From Saccharopolyspora gloriosae (GTDB lineage: Bacteria; Actinomycetota; Actinomycetes; Mycobacteriales; Pseudonocardiaceae): a DNA stretch of 64,000 nt. Under the pieces are notes generated by a model. The model saw nothing but the letters and a program-made list of their open reading frames with translations. It was not told where the DNA came from and did not search any database. Location: assembly GCF_022828475.1 (NCBI RefSeq), contig NZ_CP059557.1, positions 62,001-126,000 on the forward strand, in the 5' to 3' direction. Positions 9,401 through 16,401 of the stretch are shown one piece after another. The position numbers were made by a program, and so were the translations under genes. Positions within the stretch are counted from its first letter, which is position 1; each line of letters starts with the position of its first letter.

Positions 9401-9669
9401 CGGGCGTGAAGGGCAAGGTGGGGGAGAGCCTCGGGCTCGGCGTGCCGGTCGTGGGCACCACGCTGGCGATGGAGGGCATGCACCTCAAGCCCGAGCAGGA
9501 CGTGCTCATCGCCGACGACGCCGCCGGCTTGGCGGAAGCCGCCGTGCAACTGCTCACCGACGACGCGACCTGGTCACGCCTGTCGGCGGCGGGGAAGGCG
9601 GGCATCGCCGCGCAGTTCGGTCCGGAAATCTCCCGCGCCGCGCTCACGCACCTGCTGACCTTGAGCTGA
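6436..9669 (+). CDS. Methyltransferase / GT2 / GT4-type glycosyltransferase fusion
   Basis: Single polypeptide of 1,077 residues with three enzyme-like regions. Residues about 1-240 are a class I SAM methyltransferase (motif I VLDLACGEGYG; FEAIEHVAEHD). Residues about 270-400 are a charged coiled coil. Residues about 430-700 are a GT2 glycosyltransferase (VSVIIPVHGKWPYTRQCLRF, VVDDASPDDSA, FLNNDAEV, YYEDTDLAFAVRAAGYR). The last 350 residues are a GT-B/GT4-type glycosyltransferase (VLFVGSFDHPPNRDAALWAV; GAGVKGKVGESLGLGVPVVG). I chose the ATG at 6436, with GAGGAC upstream, because homology to the methyltransferase begins directly after it. Such fusions assemble and cap cell-surface glycans in the cytoplasm (family knowledge). 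The glycan is unknown. The gene stands alone and ends at a strong terminator. Confidence 0.9.
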   Translation: MDDDSDRLIEWTGERCVPWADDVQVIYEHYHRYALAARFVRGKRVLDLACGEGYGAALLAAEGAEVVGLDVDPVTVQHAARNYGGRDVTFRTGSITDPEVLADEKPFDVVVCFEAIEHVAEHDAVLSLVRSRLEPGGLFLVSTPDTAIYQHEHGNDNPFHVKELTGPQFEALLEGSFRHVAVFRQNTAIGSVLTPSDPGDLDTAIEGVRLQTLHQEESGAWTVRQGLPHTYLLGVASDRRLPKLPAAAVLLDDELTLARRAGEPIISQRDEAVADVAKLNEHYQRSRAESEELKAAIARLEELRQAEERRADEQVREQQRLRSASGELEAQLDEARLGAERDAARIEWLRDTVTRVEQRAAEAERRCGELETRNAELVAQNSALVQRAVRKYRTVVELVAPRGTARRDVYELALGRQPGAAAVAQRQETGPLPVPRSDEPVVSVIIPVHGKWPYTRQCLRFLAGHLVSVPFEVIVVDDASPDDSAVRLAACEGVRLVRAERNLGFIGACNLGAQHARGRHLFFLNNDAEVTESWLDILVSTMDADERIGLVGAKLVYPDGRLQECGGIVWSDGTGWNLGRNGEPNASEHTVLRDVDYCSGAAILVRAEVFRQVGGFDSRFAPAYYEDTDLAFAVRAAGYRTVVQPKAVVVHHEGVSNGTDLSTGVKRHQELNRQVFVDKWKDALADHLPEASPRNLWLARERGDRGHHGPIVLVKDHQVPRPDFDSGSVRIRRVLEQFVELGARVVFFPGNHARLEPYTTELQQAGVTVLPEPQLQQAFLAEAGTEISLAVLSRPQVAWSLVEELRICAPQAVIAYDTVDVHFLRLQRQAVLAGEQGEPEVEKSLRRKAFASREMELGLVRSCDVTLVVSEAEQELLAELVPEADVRVLSNVHDVRDGAAHPRGRRDVLFVGSFDHPPNRDAALWAVREIMPLVREHCPDAVLHVVGSNPTDEVLALAGDGVEVHGWVPDLEALYARSRVTLAPLRFGAGVKGKVGESLGLGVPVVGTTLAMEGMHLKPEQDVLIADDAAGLAEAAVQLLTDDATWSRLSAAGKAGIAAQFGPEISRAALTHLLTLS

Positions 9670-9687
9670 GACCTTCGCCGCGCACGA

Positions 9688-9727
9688 AGAAGGGGCCTCT
9701 CGACCTGATGGTCGGGCGGCCCCTTCT
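9688..9727. terminator. Bidirectional terminator hairpin
   Basis: AGAAGGGGCC (9688-9697) pairs perfectly with GGCCCCTTCT (9718-9727), with an inner hairpin (CGACC/GGTCG) in the loop. It sits in the 66-base gap between the convergent glycosyltransferase and SHOCT-domain genes, so it can serve both. Confidence 0.85.
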
Positions 9728-9735
9728 CGGTGGTC

Positions 9736-10938
9736 TCAGTCGCGGACCGTCGGCGGGGTCTGGGCCAGCTGCTGGTCGAGCAGCTGCTTGAACGTCGACT
9801 CCGCGGCCGCCTTGTCCGGCGCGTTCACGTCGACGATGATCGCCCAGCCGTGGGCCACGTACGCGGTCCGGTACACGCCGCCGCCGGTCGTCATCGCCTG
9901 CACGCCCTGGTAGGACACGTCCTCGTTGACGCTGAGGCCCTGCTGATCGTCCAAGTAGGCCTGCGCCACCGCCTGCGCCGCCGTCGGGTCCGGCATCCGC
10001 ACCGCGATCAGCACCGAGGTGGCCGCGCCGTCGCTGCGGCTGAAGAAACCGTCGATCAGACCGCCCTGCAGCGCGGCGTTGCGCACCGGATCGCGCAGCA
10101 CCCCGGCTTTCGGGCTGTTCTCCAGCGCGGGCCGGTCCAGCGGACCGTTGTACGGGTGCGGCCGACCGGCGGGCGGAGCCACCAGCACGTCCGGGGTGGC
10201 CACCGGCGCGGGCTTCGCAGCCGGGGGCTCCGGCAGCGGGTCCGGCGTCGGCACCGGCGGAGCCTGCTGCTCCGTCGGCTGCGGCGGCGCCGCCTCGTCG
10301 CCACCGGAGGTGAAGTAGAAGACCCCGGCGACGATCACACCGACGAGCAGCACGGCGCCGAGCGAGATGGCCGCGATGGTCTTGCCCTTCGAGGAGCCTT
10401 CGCCGACCTCGAAGACCTCCGGGCCTTGGCGCATCCAGCTGGTGTCGCCGTGCTCCGGGGCCGACGGCTGATCCGGGTCACCCCAGGGCGAGCCCGCGTT
10501 CTCGCCGGTGTTCCAACCCGGCTGCTGCTGGTTCCACTGCGGCGGCTGTTGCTGCCCCCACTGCTGCGGCGGCTGCTGCTGTCCGACGTTGACGACCTGC
10601 GTGCTCTCGGACTGCTGAGCCACCGGGTTCTGCACGACCTGCGTGGACTCGTTCGACGGCTGCGGCTGCTGCGGCTGCTGCTGGGCGCCCTGCGCTGCCG
10701 CCGCGCCCCAGTTGAACGCGGGAGGGAACGGGCTCGGGTTCTGCTGGCCACCCTGTTGAGGGAATCCACCGGAGGGTGTGCCGGGCTGCTGCTGCGGGAG
10801 GTCGCCTGACGCCGGCCCGCCCTGCGCACCTTGCGACCGGCCGATCAAAGCGTCCCGCCGAGAGCGGTACTCCTCCGCCGAGATCCGGCCTGCCGCGAGT
10901 TCGGCGTCGAGGTTTTGCAGCTCGTCTTGCCAGGTCAC
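9736..10938 (-). CDS. SHOCT-domain, Gln/Pro-rich single-pass membrane protein
   Basis: Protein of 400 residues, function unknown. The N-terminus (LDAELAAGRISAEEYRSRRD) matches the short SHOCT motif found at the ends of many bacterial membrane proteins. Residues about 40-165 are very rich in Gln and Pro and probably disordered. One transmembrane segment (IAAISLGAVLLVGVIVAGVF) lies near residue 190. A Pro-rich linker then leads to an extracytoplasmic C-terminal domain of about 150 residues. I chose the GTG at 10938 (GGAAAGG about 10 bases upstream) over a GTG eight codons earlier. The topology of a disordered cytoplasmic arm, one helix and an outside domain suggests a structural or secretion-linked role, but nothing shows this directly. 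Confidence 0.8.
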   Translation of the reverse strand: MTWQDELQNLDAELAAGRISAEEYRSRRDALIGRSQGAQGGPASGDLPQQQPGTPSGGFPQQGGQQNPSPFPPAFNWGAAAAQGAQQQPQQPQPSNESTQVVQNPVAQQSESTQVVNVGQQQPPQQWGQQQPPQWNQQQPGWNTGENAGSPWGDPDQPSAPEHGDTSWMRQGPEVFEVGEGSSKGKTIAAISLGAVLLVGVIVAGVFYFTSGGDEAAPPQPTEQQAPPVPTPDPLPEPPAAKPAPVATPDVLVAPPAGRPHPYNGPLDRPALENSPKAGVLRDPVRNAALQGGLIDGFFSRSDGAATSVLIAVRMPDPTAAQAVAQAYLDDQQGLSVNEDVSYQGVQAMTTGGGVYRTAYVAHGWAIIVDVNAPDKAAAESTFKQLLDQQLAQTPPTVRD

Positions 10939-11054
10939 CGATGCGCCCTTTCCGGTTTTCACGAGTCGCTGCCGATGTGCGATCGTCCGTCATTTTGCAC
11001 CCCCCAGTGCGCGCGCGATGCACCGGCCGGATAACGATCCGGACGGTGTGAGCA

Positions 11055-12527
11055 GTGCGCGCGGCCTCGGTCGCCGAAACGGGCGCCGAGATCACGGTGT
11101 CACCGGATACGCTACTCGGTGTTGAGGGCGGGTTCGAGGGTGACTTCGTGGGGGTGAACCGGTTGGGCACACTGCGTGTCGAACACGCTCACCCCGAACG
11201 TTTCGCCGACCCCGCGCACGGTTTCGCGTGGATCCGCATGATCGGCGCGCTGTTGGTGATCTACGGGCACAGTTCTCCGCTGGCCGGATCGGGCGAGTTG
11301 TTCCCGCCGGAATGGCCGTTGCAGCCCGATGAGGGCGTGCTCATGGGTTTTTTCGCGATGAGCGGCTTTCAGATCACCGAGAGCTGGATTCGCGATCCGC
11401 ATCCCGTCCGGTTCGCCGCGAAACGAGTGCTGCGGCTGTGGCCGCCGATGCTCACCGTCACCTTGGGCTTGGCGCTGATCGTCGGGCCGCTGGTGACGAC
11501 GCTGACGGCGGGGGAGTACTTCGCCGCGCGCGACACCTGGGGTTACATCGTCAACAACGCCGGGTTGCTGACGTTGAAGCACGAACTTCCCGGAGTGTTC
11601 ACCGAGAATCCGTGGCCCGGCGCGGTGAACGGTTCGCTGTGGACGCTGCCGATGGAACTGCTCGCCTACGGCGGGTTGTACGCGCTGTTGCTGGCGGGCG
11701 CGGCGAAACAGCGGTGGCGGTGGCTCGCGGTCGTGGCGCTGGCCGCGCTCGTGGTGTGGGACCGCTACCTGGAACAGCAGCCGGGCGCGGAATCCGCGGG
11801 TTCGATGTTGAGCGTTCCGGTGGAACCGCTGGTGGCGTTCCTGGTGGCGTTCGCATTCGGCGTGGTCTTGAACCTCTACCGGATCCCGTTGTCGATGACG
11901 GCCGCCGTCACGGGCTTGGCGGTGCTCGCCGCGATGCCGAACAGCATTTCCGCTTCGTTCCTGATGGTGTTCGCGGCGAGTTACGCGGTGGTGGTGGCCG
12001 GGCACTTCTGGCCTGCGCGGCTCACGGTTCCGGGATTCCTCGTCAACGGCAGTTACGGCGTGTACGTGTGGGGCTTTCCCGTTCAGCAGCTGCTGGCGAT
12101 GGCCGGTGTCGCGAACCAGTACTTGATGTTGTTGTGCGCGGCCCCGATCGCCTATGTGCTGGGCACCTTGTCGTGGGTGTTCGTCGAGGAGCCGACGATG
12201 CGGCTGCGGCATTACATCGCGCCGGAGACCCGGCGGCGCTCGAGGCGACGCGATTCGAGCGACGGCCAGGTCCGGGGCGACTCGGATCGCCGGGACGGCC
12301 GCGCCGACGACCGGGACCGGTACGAGGACGACGGGTGGGACGAGACCTGGCCGCAGGAGGACCCGGCGCCCGCACCGGCCCGCGGCTTCTCCGGCGAGCT
12401 CGGCCCCGCCGCCGACGAGCCCGCGCCGCCGCGAGGCGGCAGGCACGCACGCCGTCCGGATCCGCCGGCGCCGGAGGAGGAGACCCGTCCGCTCGGCAGG
12501 GTCTTCGGGGCGGCCGACCACCCCTGA
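11055..12527 (+). CDS. Membrane acyltransferase, acyltransferase-3 family
   Basis: Multi-pass membrane O-acyltransferase of the family that modifies surface polysaccharides, lipids or antibiotics. The product is up to 490 residues. The region after residue 55 carries the family hallmarks: an N-terminal WIRMIGALLVIYGHSS with the family's catalytic His, MGFFAMSGFQITES, an arginine-rich turn (AAKRVLRLWP), NGSLWTLPMELLAYGG, and about ten hydrophobic segments. The last 100 residues form a hydrophilic tail rich in Arg, Asp and Pro, not part of the enzyme domain. The start is unsure: the GTG at 11055 gives a 50-residue leader, and GTG codons near 11145-11151 would remove most of it. It is followed 21 bases later by msrA. 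Confidence 0.85.
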   Translation: MRAASVAETGAEITVSPDTLLGVEGGFEGDFVGVNRLGTLRVEHAHPERFADPAHGFAWIRMIGALLVIYGHSSPLAGSGELFPPEWPLQPDEGVLMGFFAMSGFQITESWIRDPHPVRFAAKRVLRLWPPMLTVTLGLALIVGPLVTTLTAGEYFAARDTWGYIVNNAGLLTLKHELPGVFTENPWPGAVNGSLWTLPMELLAYGGLYALLLAGAAKQRWRWLAVVALAALVVWDRYLEQQPGAESAGSMLSVPVEPLVAFLVAFAFGVVLNLYRIPLSMTAAVTGLAVLAAMPNSISASFLMVFAASYAVVVAGHFWPARLTVPGFLVNGSYGVYVWGFPVQQLLAMAGVANQYLMLLCAAPIAYVLGTLSWVFVEEPTMRLRHYIAPETRRRSRRRDSSDGQVRGDSDRRDGRADDRDRYEDDGWDETWPQEDPAPAPARGFSGELGPAADEPAPPRGGRHARRPDPPAPEEETRPLGRVFGAADHP

Positions 12528-12548
12528 TCCGCGCGTAGCATCGGAGGC

Positions 12549-13211
12549 ATGGCGCTGTTGTTCGGTGACAGGATCCGCATGATCGACCCGGAAGAGGCGT
12601 TGCCGGGCCGTTCCACCCCGCTACCGGTGCCGGAACGGCACGCGGTGTTCGGCGACCGCACGATCGTGCCGCCGTTCCCGCAGGGCACCGCGACGCTGGT
12701 CGTCGGCATGGGCTGCTTCTGGGGCGCGGAACGGATCTTCTGGCGGACCGAGGGCGTGTGGACCACCGCCGTCGGCTATGCGGGCGGCTACACGCCGAAT
12801 CCCACTTATGAAGAGGTGTGCAGCGGTCTGACCGGGCACACCGAGGCCGTGCTGGTCGTCTTCGACCCGGCCGTGATCGAGCTGTCGCAGGTGCTGCGGG
12901 TGTTCTGGGAGGGCCACGACCCGACGCAGGGCCTGCGCCAGGGCAACGATCGCGGCAGCCAGTACCGCTCGGCCGTCTACTACGCCGACGACGCGCAGCG
13001 CGCGGCCGTGGAGGCGAGCCGGGAGCAGTACCAGGCGGCGTTGACCGCGGCCGGCCACGGCTCGATCACCACGGAGATCGGTCCGCTGCGGGAGTTCTAC
13101 TACGCCGAGGGCTACCACCAGCAGTACCTGTCCGAGGCGAAGAACCCCAACGGCTATTGCGGCATCGGCGGCACCGGCGTGTCCTGCCCGATCGGCCTGG
13201 CCACGGAGTAA
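12549..13211 (+). CDS. msrA: Peptide methionine (S)-S-oxide reductase MsrA
   Basis: Repairs oxidised methionine, reducing the S-sulfoxide form in proteins or as free amino acid, with electrons from thioredoxin. The protein is 220 residues, the long form usual in actinobacteria. The catalytic cysteine is in GMGCFWGAE near residue 56. Further conserved blocks are [24 protein letters not shown], the Asp in FWEGHDPT and [14 protein letters not shown]-terminal [13 protein letters not shown] supplies the resolving cysteines. The ATG at 12549 lies 21 bases after the acyltransferase stop, so the two may be co-transcribed. Confidence 0.96.
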   Translation: MALLFGDRIRMIDPEEALPGRSTPLPVPERHAVFGDRTIVPPFPQGTATLVVGMGCFWGAERIFWRTEGVWTTAVGYAGGYTPNPTYEEVCSGLTGHTEAVLVVFDPAVIELSQVLRVFWEGHDPTQGLRQGNDRGSQYRSAVYYADDAQRAAVEASREQYQAALTAAGHGSITTEIGPLREFYYAEGYHQQYLSEAKNPNGYCGIGGTGVSCPIGLATE

Positions 13212-13318
13212 TTCCGGCGATCGACTATTGATCAACTAATTCGACCCGTTCCCGCAACTCCGTGAAATTCACCTTTTCCCGGTCCAATTCAAGATCGAAA
13301 CCGAACGGGTTCCGACAC

Positions 13319-13357
13319 ACTTCGTCCCGGCGCGCGATCCGCACGCCGGGACGAAGT
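13319..13357. terminator. Bidirectional terminator hairpin
   Basis: A perfect 14-base stem: ACTTCGTCCCGGCG (13319-13332) against CGCCGGGACGAAGT (13344-13357), with an 11-base loop. It lies between the convergent msrA and polysaccharide monooxygenase genes and can terminate both. Confidence 0.85.
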
Positions 13358-13377
13358 ATCGGGGGAGGAAAGCCGGG

Positions 13378-13986
13378 TCAGCCGAAGTTGACGTCCGCGC
13401 AGGAGTAGAAGGCGTTCGCGGTGTCCGCGACGTCCCACACGCCGAAGATCACGTGCCTTCCGGACTTGCCCTCGGGCATCTTTCCGTCGTGGACGTAGGT
13501 GTTCGGCGGCTGGGCGCCGCCGTAGTCCACGTCGACGAAGGGAGCGGGCTCGAGCTGGTCGCGGGACAGCGGCTTGCTCGGGTCCCAGCCGTCCTTGGTG
13601 ACGAAGTAGCGGAACGAGCTCGTGGAGTGCGCGGCCGTGATCTTCCACTGGAACTGGAAGTCCTGACCAGCGGCGACATCCGTGGTGGGCCACTGGCCGC
13701 CGCGCGGGTCGTCGAGCTCGGAGAAGCCCTCGTTGCCCGCGGAGCAGAGCGAGCCGTCAACGGGACCCGCCTCCGGGAAGCCCTTCGGGCCTTCCACGCT
13801 CTGCGGCTCCCACTGGATCGCGCCGCAGTCGTTCAAGGTGCCGTTGGAGCAGGCCTCCTGGCGGCTTGCCGGGCTTTGAACGAATCCGTGGCCGTTCGCG
13901 ACACCGGAAGTGAAAACCGGCAATGCCAAACCGGCGATGCTGAGCGCCGCGATACCGATCGTGCTTTTAACACGTTTCTTGAGCAT
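13378..13986 (-). CDS. Lytic polysaccharide monooxygenase, AA10 (chitin/cellulose-active)
   Basis: Secreted copper enzyme that cleaves chitin or cellulose by oxidation. The 202-residue precursor has a signal peptide (MLKKRVKSTIG, hydrophobic core, TSGVANG). Cleavage after Gly32 would expose His33 (HGFVQSPASR), the first residue of the copper histidine brace. The second histidine is His120 (KITAAHSTSSFRYF). The C-terminal WDVADTANAFYSCADVNFG is typical. Four cysteines (about 46, 54, 81 and near the C-terminus) probably form two disulfides. No carbohydrate-binding module is attached. The ATG at 13986 follows AAAGGAG; a longer reading to an upstream ATG would break the signal peptide. It is monocistronic. 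Confidence 0.93.
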   Translation of the reverse strand: MLKKRVKSTIGIAALSIAGLALPVFTSGVANGHGFVQSPASRQEACSNGTLNDCGAIQWEPQSVEGPKGFPEAGPVDGSLCSAGNEGFSELDDPRGGQWPTTDVAAGQDFQFQWKITAAHSTSSFRYFVTKDGWDPSKPLSRDQLEPAPFVDVDYGGAQPPNTYVHDGKMPEGKSGRHVIFGVWDVADTANAFYSCADVNFG

Positions 13987-14173
13987 GGGGGTGCTCCTTT
14001 CTGGATCGGTGCCGCAAAAGTTACTTCTCACCCTTCTGGCTTAATAGATCCGTTCTGCGCAATATGGGTACCGTCCGGAGCGGGCTTACTGGTCCAGACC
14101 TTGGGGCCAGTTGGTCTAGTCCATGATCGGGTTCGGCTTGCGGACGGCGGTGCCCGCACCGACCATCCGGGGC

Positions 14174-14383
14174 ATGGCAGACAACGTGTATCGAGTCACC
14201 GAGATCGTCGGTTCGTCCTCGGAGGGAGTCGACGACGCCATCCGCAAAGGCGTGCGGCGGGCGGCGCAGACGCTGCGGGACGTCGACTGGTTCGAAGTCA
14301 CCGAAGTTCGCGGCCACGTGGAGAACGGCGAGGTGGCCCACTTCCAGGTCGGGCTCAAGGTCGGGTTCAAGCTGGAGAGCTGA
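14174..14383 (+). CDS. Dodecin family flavin-binding protein
   Basis: Small protein of 69 residues that assembles into a hollow dodecamer storing flavin and, in actinobacteria, also coenzyme A (family knowledge). The sequence follows the family closely: VYRVTEIVGSS, a helix with DDAIRKGVRRAAQTLR, then DVDWFEVTEVRG with the Trp that stacks on the flavin, and a closing VAHFQVGLKVGFKLES. I chose the ATG at 14174 because the conserved beta strand begins two residues later. A terminator follows 55 bases downstream. Confidence 0.95.
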   Translation: MADNVYRVTEIVGSSSEGVDDAIRKGVRRAAQTLRDVDWFEVTEVRGHVENGEVAHFQVGLKVGFKLES

Positions 14384-14437
14384 CCCGCCGTGACGGCGAA
14401 ACCGACCCGAAGACGAAAAAGGCCCGAAGACGAAAAA

Positions 14438-14461
14438 GGCCCCGCCGAACCCGGCGGGGCC
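14438..14461. terminator. Bidirectional terminator with A/T tracts
   Basis: GGCCCCGCCG (14438-14447) pairs with CGGCGGGGCC (14452-14461) around an AACC loop, flanked by AAAAA and TTT. It lies between dodecin (plus) and tRNA-Gly (minus). A 16-base stretch containing GACGAAAAAGGCCC, just upstream, is repeated in tandem into the start of the stem, probably a duplication of the terminator's A-rich edge. Confidence 0.85.
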
Positions 14462-14469
14462 TTTCTGCG

Positions 14470-14542
14470 AGCGGATGACGGGACTCGAACCCGCGACCCT
14501 CACCTTGGCAAGGTGATGCGCTACCAGCTGCGCTACATCCGC
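14470..14542 (-). tRNA. tRNA-Gly (GCC)
   Basis: A 73-base cloverleaf on the minus strand. The acceptor stem GCGGATG pairs with CATCCGC; the D arm contains AGCGCAGCTGGTAGCGC; the anticodon stem CACCT/AGGTG holds the loop TGCCA, giving anticodon GCC (glycine); the T arm reads GCGGGTTCGAGTCCCGT. CCA is not encoded. The flanks show no integrase or repeated 3' end, so I see no sign of use as an attachment site. Confidence 0.96.
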
Positions 14543-14952
14543 ATCAGAACCTTGAGGGAAACTCGATCACCGGAGCGATCTCCGCGCCCCTCGAAGCGCT
14601 GTTGAGAACACTTTAACCCATCGTTCGCGCCCCGTTGCCGGGGGTCACCGACGGCTCGGCCGCCCACCTGAGCTGCGATGCGGACCGGCGAGCGCCGCCG
14701 CTCGGCCGACGGCGGCCGGGACGCCGACGCGGTGCTCGTGCCACCGGGTCCCGGCGCAGCGCGAGCGGGGCTGGTCCATTCGGCCGCCGTGATCGACAAT
14801 GGTCCGGGTGCCGCCGAGTTTCACTCTCCAGGCCGATGACGGGCGCGATACGGTATCGGCACGCTCGGTGACGGTGCTCTGCACCGGAACGAGTGGCGGC
14901 ACGGCTGAAACGACCGATCCGAGAACGCCCGGCGTCGGGCGAGGAGGCGACG
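14543..14952. other. Gene-free stretch between tRNA-Gly and a membrane-protein gene
   Basis: About 410 bases with no open frame showing actinobacterial codon bias or a recognisable product. It should hold the tRNA promoter (minus strand) and the promoter of the gene at 14953. I see no strong repeat or hairpin. Confidence 0.5.
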
Positions 14953-15390
14953 ATGAACCGGGTGGTTCGGGGTTCCGACGGCAGGCTGTGGAACGTGCGT
15001 TCCAGTCTCGAATGGTCGAACCCGATCGCGGGTGACGACTTCGAACACGACGTCAACGGCGGCGCGGGTCCCGCGATCCTGATGTTCGGCGTGCTGCTCG
15101 TGCTGGTCACCACGTTCGTGCTGTGGACCCCGGACGGGGTCGTCGTCCCGATCTGGCTGATCCTCGCGCTGCTCGTGGTGGTGCTGTTCTTCCCGGTGCG
15201 CTGGCTGCTGCACCGCCCGTGGACGATCATCGCCGAGACCCCCGGCGACGAGGAGGAGCACCAGCCGGAGCGCTGGGTCGGCGTGCAGCGCGGCTTCCTC
15301 AACGTGCGCCAGGAGACGGCGAAGATCGCCCGCCAGATCGAGCTCTACGCCGAACCGGACATGAACGGGTCGCTGCAGCCGACCGAGTGA
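14953..15390 (+). CDS. Small two-helix membrane protein
   Basis: Conserved-looking hypothetical protein of 145 residues. A soluble N-terminus (MNRVVRGSDGRLWNVRSSLE; DDFEHDVNGG) precedes two adjacent transmembrane segments (AILMFGVLLVLVTTFVLW and IWLILALLVVVLFFPVRWLL). A soluble C-terminal part follows (RPWTIIAETPGDEEEHQPER), which probably contacts ligand or partner in the cytoplasm. The ATG at 14953 has GAGGAGG six bases upstream. The glycosylase gene starts 40 bases downstream and may be co-transcribed. I cannot name a function. Confidence 0.8.
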   Translation: MNRVVRGSDGRLWNVRSSLEWSNPIAGDDFEHDVNGGAGPAILMFGVLLVLVTTFVLWTPDGVVVPIWLILALLVVVLFFPVRWLLHRPWTIIAETPGDEEEHQPERWVGVQRGFLNVRQETAKIARQIELYAEPDMNGSLQPTE

Positions 15391-15430
15391 TCGGGCGCCG
15401 CCCACCGGCGGATCTTGGCAGACTGGTGGG

Positions 15431-16282
15431 GTGCCTGAGCTGCCGGAAGTCGAGGCGTTGGCGCGGCACCTGCGGGAGCACGCCGTGGGCCGTGCCGTCG
15501 CGCGAGTCGATGTGGCGTCGCTGAGCGTGCTCAAGACCGCCGACCCGCCGTACACCGCGCTGCAAGGCCGGACGGTCACCGCCGCCGATCGGCACGGGAA
15601 GTACCTGGATCTGGACTGCGACGGAGAGCACCTGGTGGTGCACCTCGCGCGCGCCGGGTGGCTGCGCTGGTCCGATGCGGTCTCGCCGACGCCGCCGAAG
15701 CCGGGTCGCGGGCCGATCGCGCTGCGGGTGCACCTCGGCGGCCCCGGTTTCGACCTGACCGAGGCGGGCACGCAGAAGAAGCTCGCGGTCTGGATCGTGC
15801 GGGACCCGTCCGAGGTGCCGGGAATCGCGCGGCTCGGGCCGGACGCGTTGGCGGTGACGGTGGACGAGTTCGCCGCTGTGCTCGCCGGCCGCACCGAGCG
15901 GGTGAAGACGGTGCTCACCGACCAGAACCGGCTGGCGGGCATCGGCAACGCTTACTCCGACGAGATCCTGCACCGCGCCCGGCTCTCGCCGTTCGCGACC
16001 GCGGGCAAGCTCGACGACGAGTCGGTGCGGCTCCTGTTCGCCGCGATGCGGGACGTGCTCACCGACGCGGTGGAACGGTCGGCGCACCAGGACGCGGCGC
16101 GGTTGAAGGCGGAGAAGCGATCCGGTCTGCGGGTGCACGGGCGGACCGGTTTGCCCTGCCCGGTGTGCGGTGACCTGGTGCGGGAGGTCTCGTTCGCGGA
16201 CCGCTCCCTGCAGTACTGCCCGACGTGCCAGACCGGTGGCAAGAAGCTCGCGGACCGGCGGATGTCGCGGCTGCTGAAGTGA
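15431..16282 (+). CDS. Fpg/Nei family DNA glycosylase
   Basis: Base-excision repair enzyme that removes oxidised bases and nicks the DNA at the abasic site. The 283-residue protein begins with the catalytic PELPEVEAL (Pro1 and Glu2 after Met removal). The helix-two-turn-helix appears around LAGIGNAYSDEILH, and a C-terminal zinc finger has CPVCG and CPTCQTGGKKLADRR. The start codon is GTG at 15431. The family has several actinobacterial branches (Fpg, Nei1, Nei2). The divergent middle region and complete zinc finger do not decide between 8-oxoguanine and oxidised-pyrimidine preference, so I give no symbol. Confidence 0.93.
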   Translation: MPELPEVEALARHLREHAVGRAVARVDVASLSVLKTADPPYTALQGRTVTAADRHGKYLDLDCDGEHLVVHLARAGWLRWSDAVSPTPPKPGRGPIALRVHLGGPGFDLTEAGTQKKLAVWIVRDPSEVPGIARLGPDALAVTVDEFAAVLAGRTERVKTVLTDQNRLAGIGNAYSDEILHRARLSPFATAGKLDDESVRLLFAAMRDVLTDAVERSAHQDAARLKAEKRSGLRVHGRTGLPCPVCGDLVREVSFADRSLQYCPTCQTGGKKLADRRMSRLLK

Positions 16283-16401
16283 TCCGGCCCGCTCTCGTCC
16301 GGTTGCGATCGTTCGGCGCAGCCGATGAGCCCGAACGGTGGCGGGAAGAACCGCTCACCGAAGGGATCGGTCTACCCAGCGTAGTCTTCTTGATTCCTTG
16401 A

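Noticed and set aside
6244-9549. A 1,101-residue open frame antisense to the glycosyltransferase fusion
   Set aside because: Its composition is mostly His/Arg/Leu/Gln with no motif, typical of the shadow of a biased gene. The plus strand has three intact enzyme domains.
14410-14435. Tandem AAGACGAAAAAGGCCC repeat as a gene or regulatory array
   Set aside because: It is a two-copy duplication merging into the terminator stem, too short to mean more.
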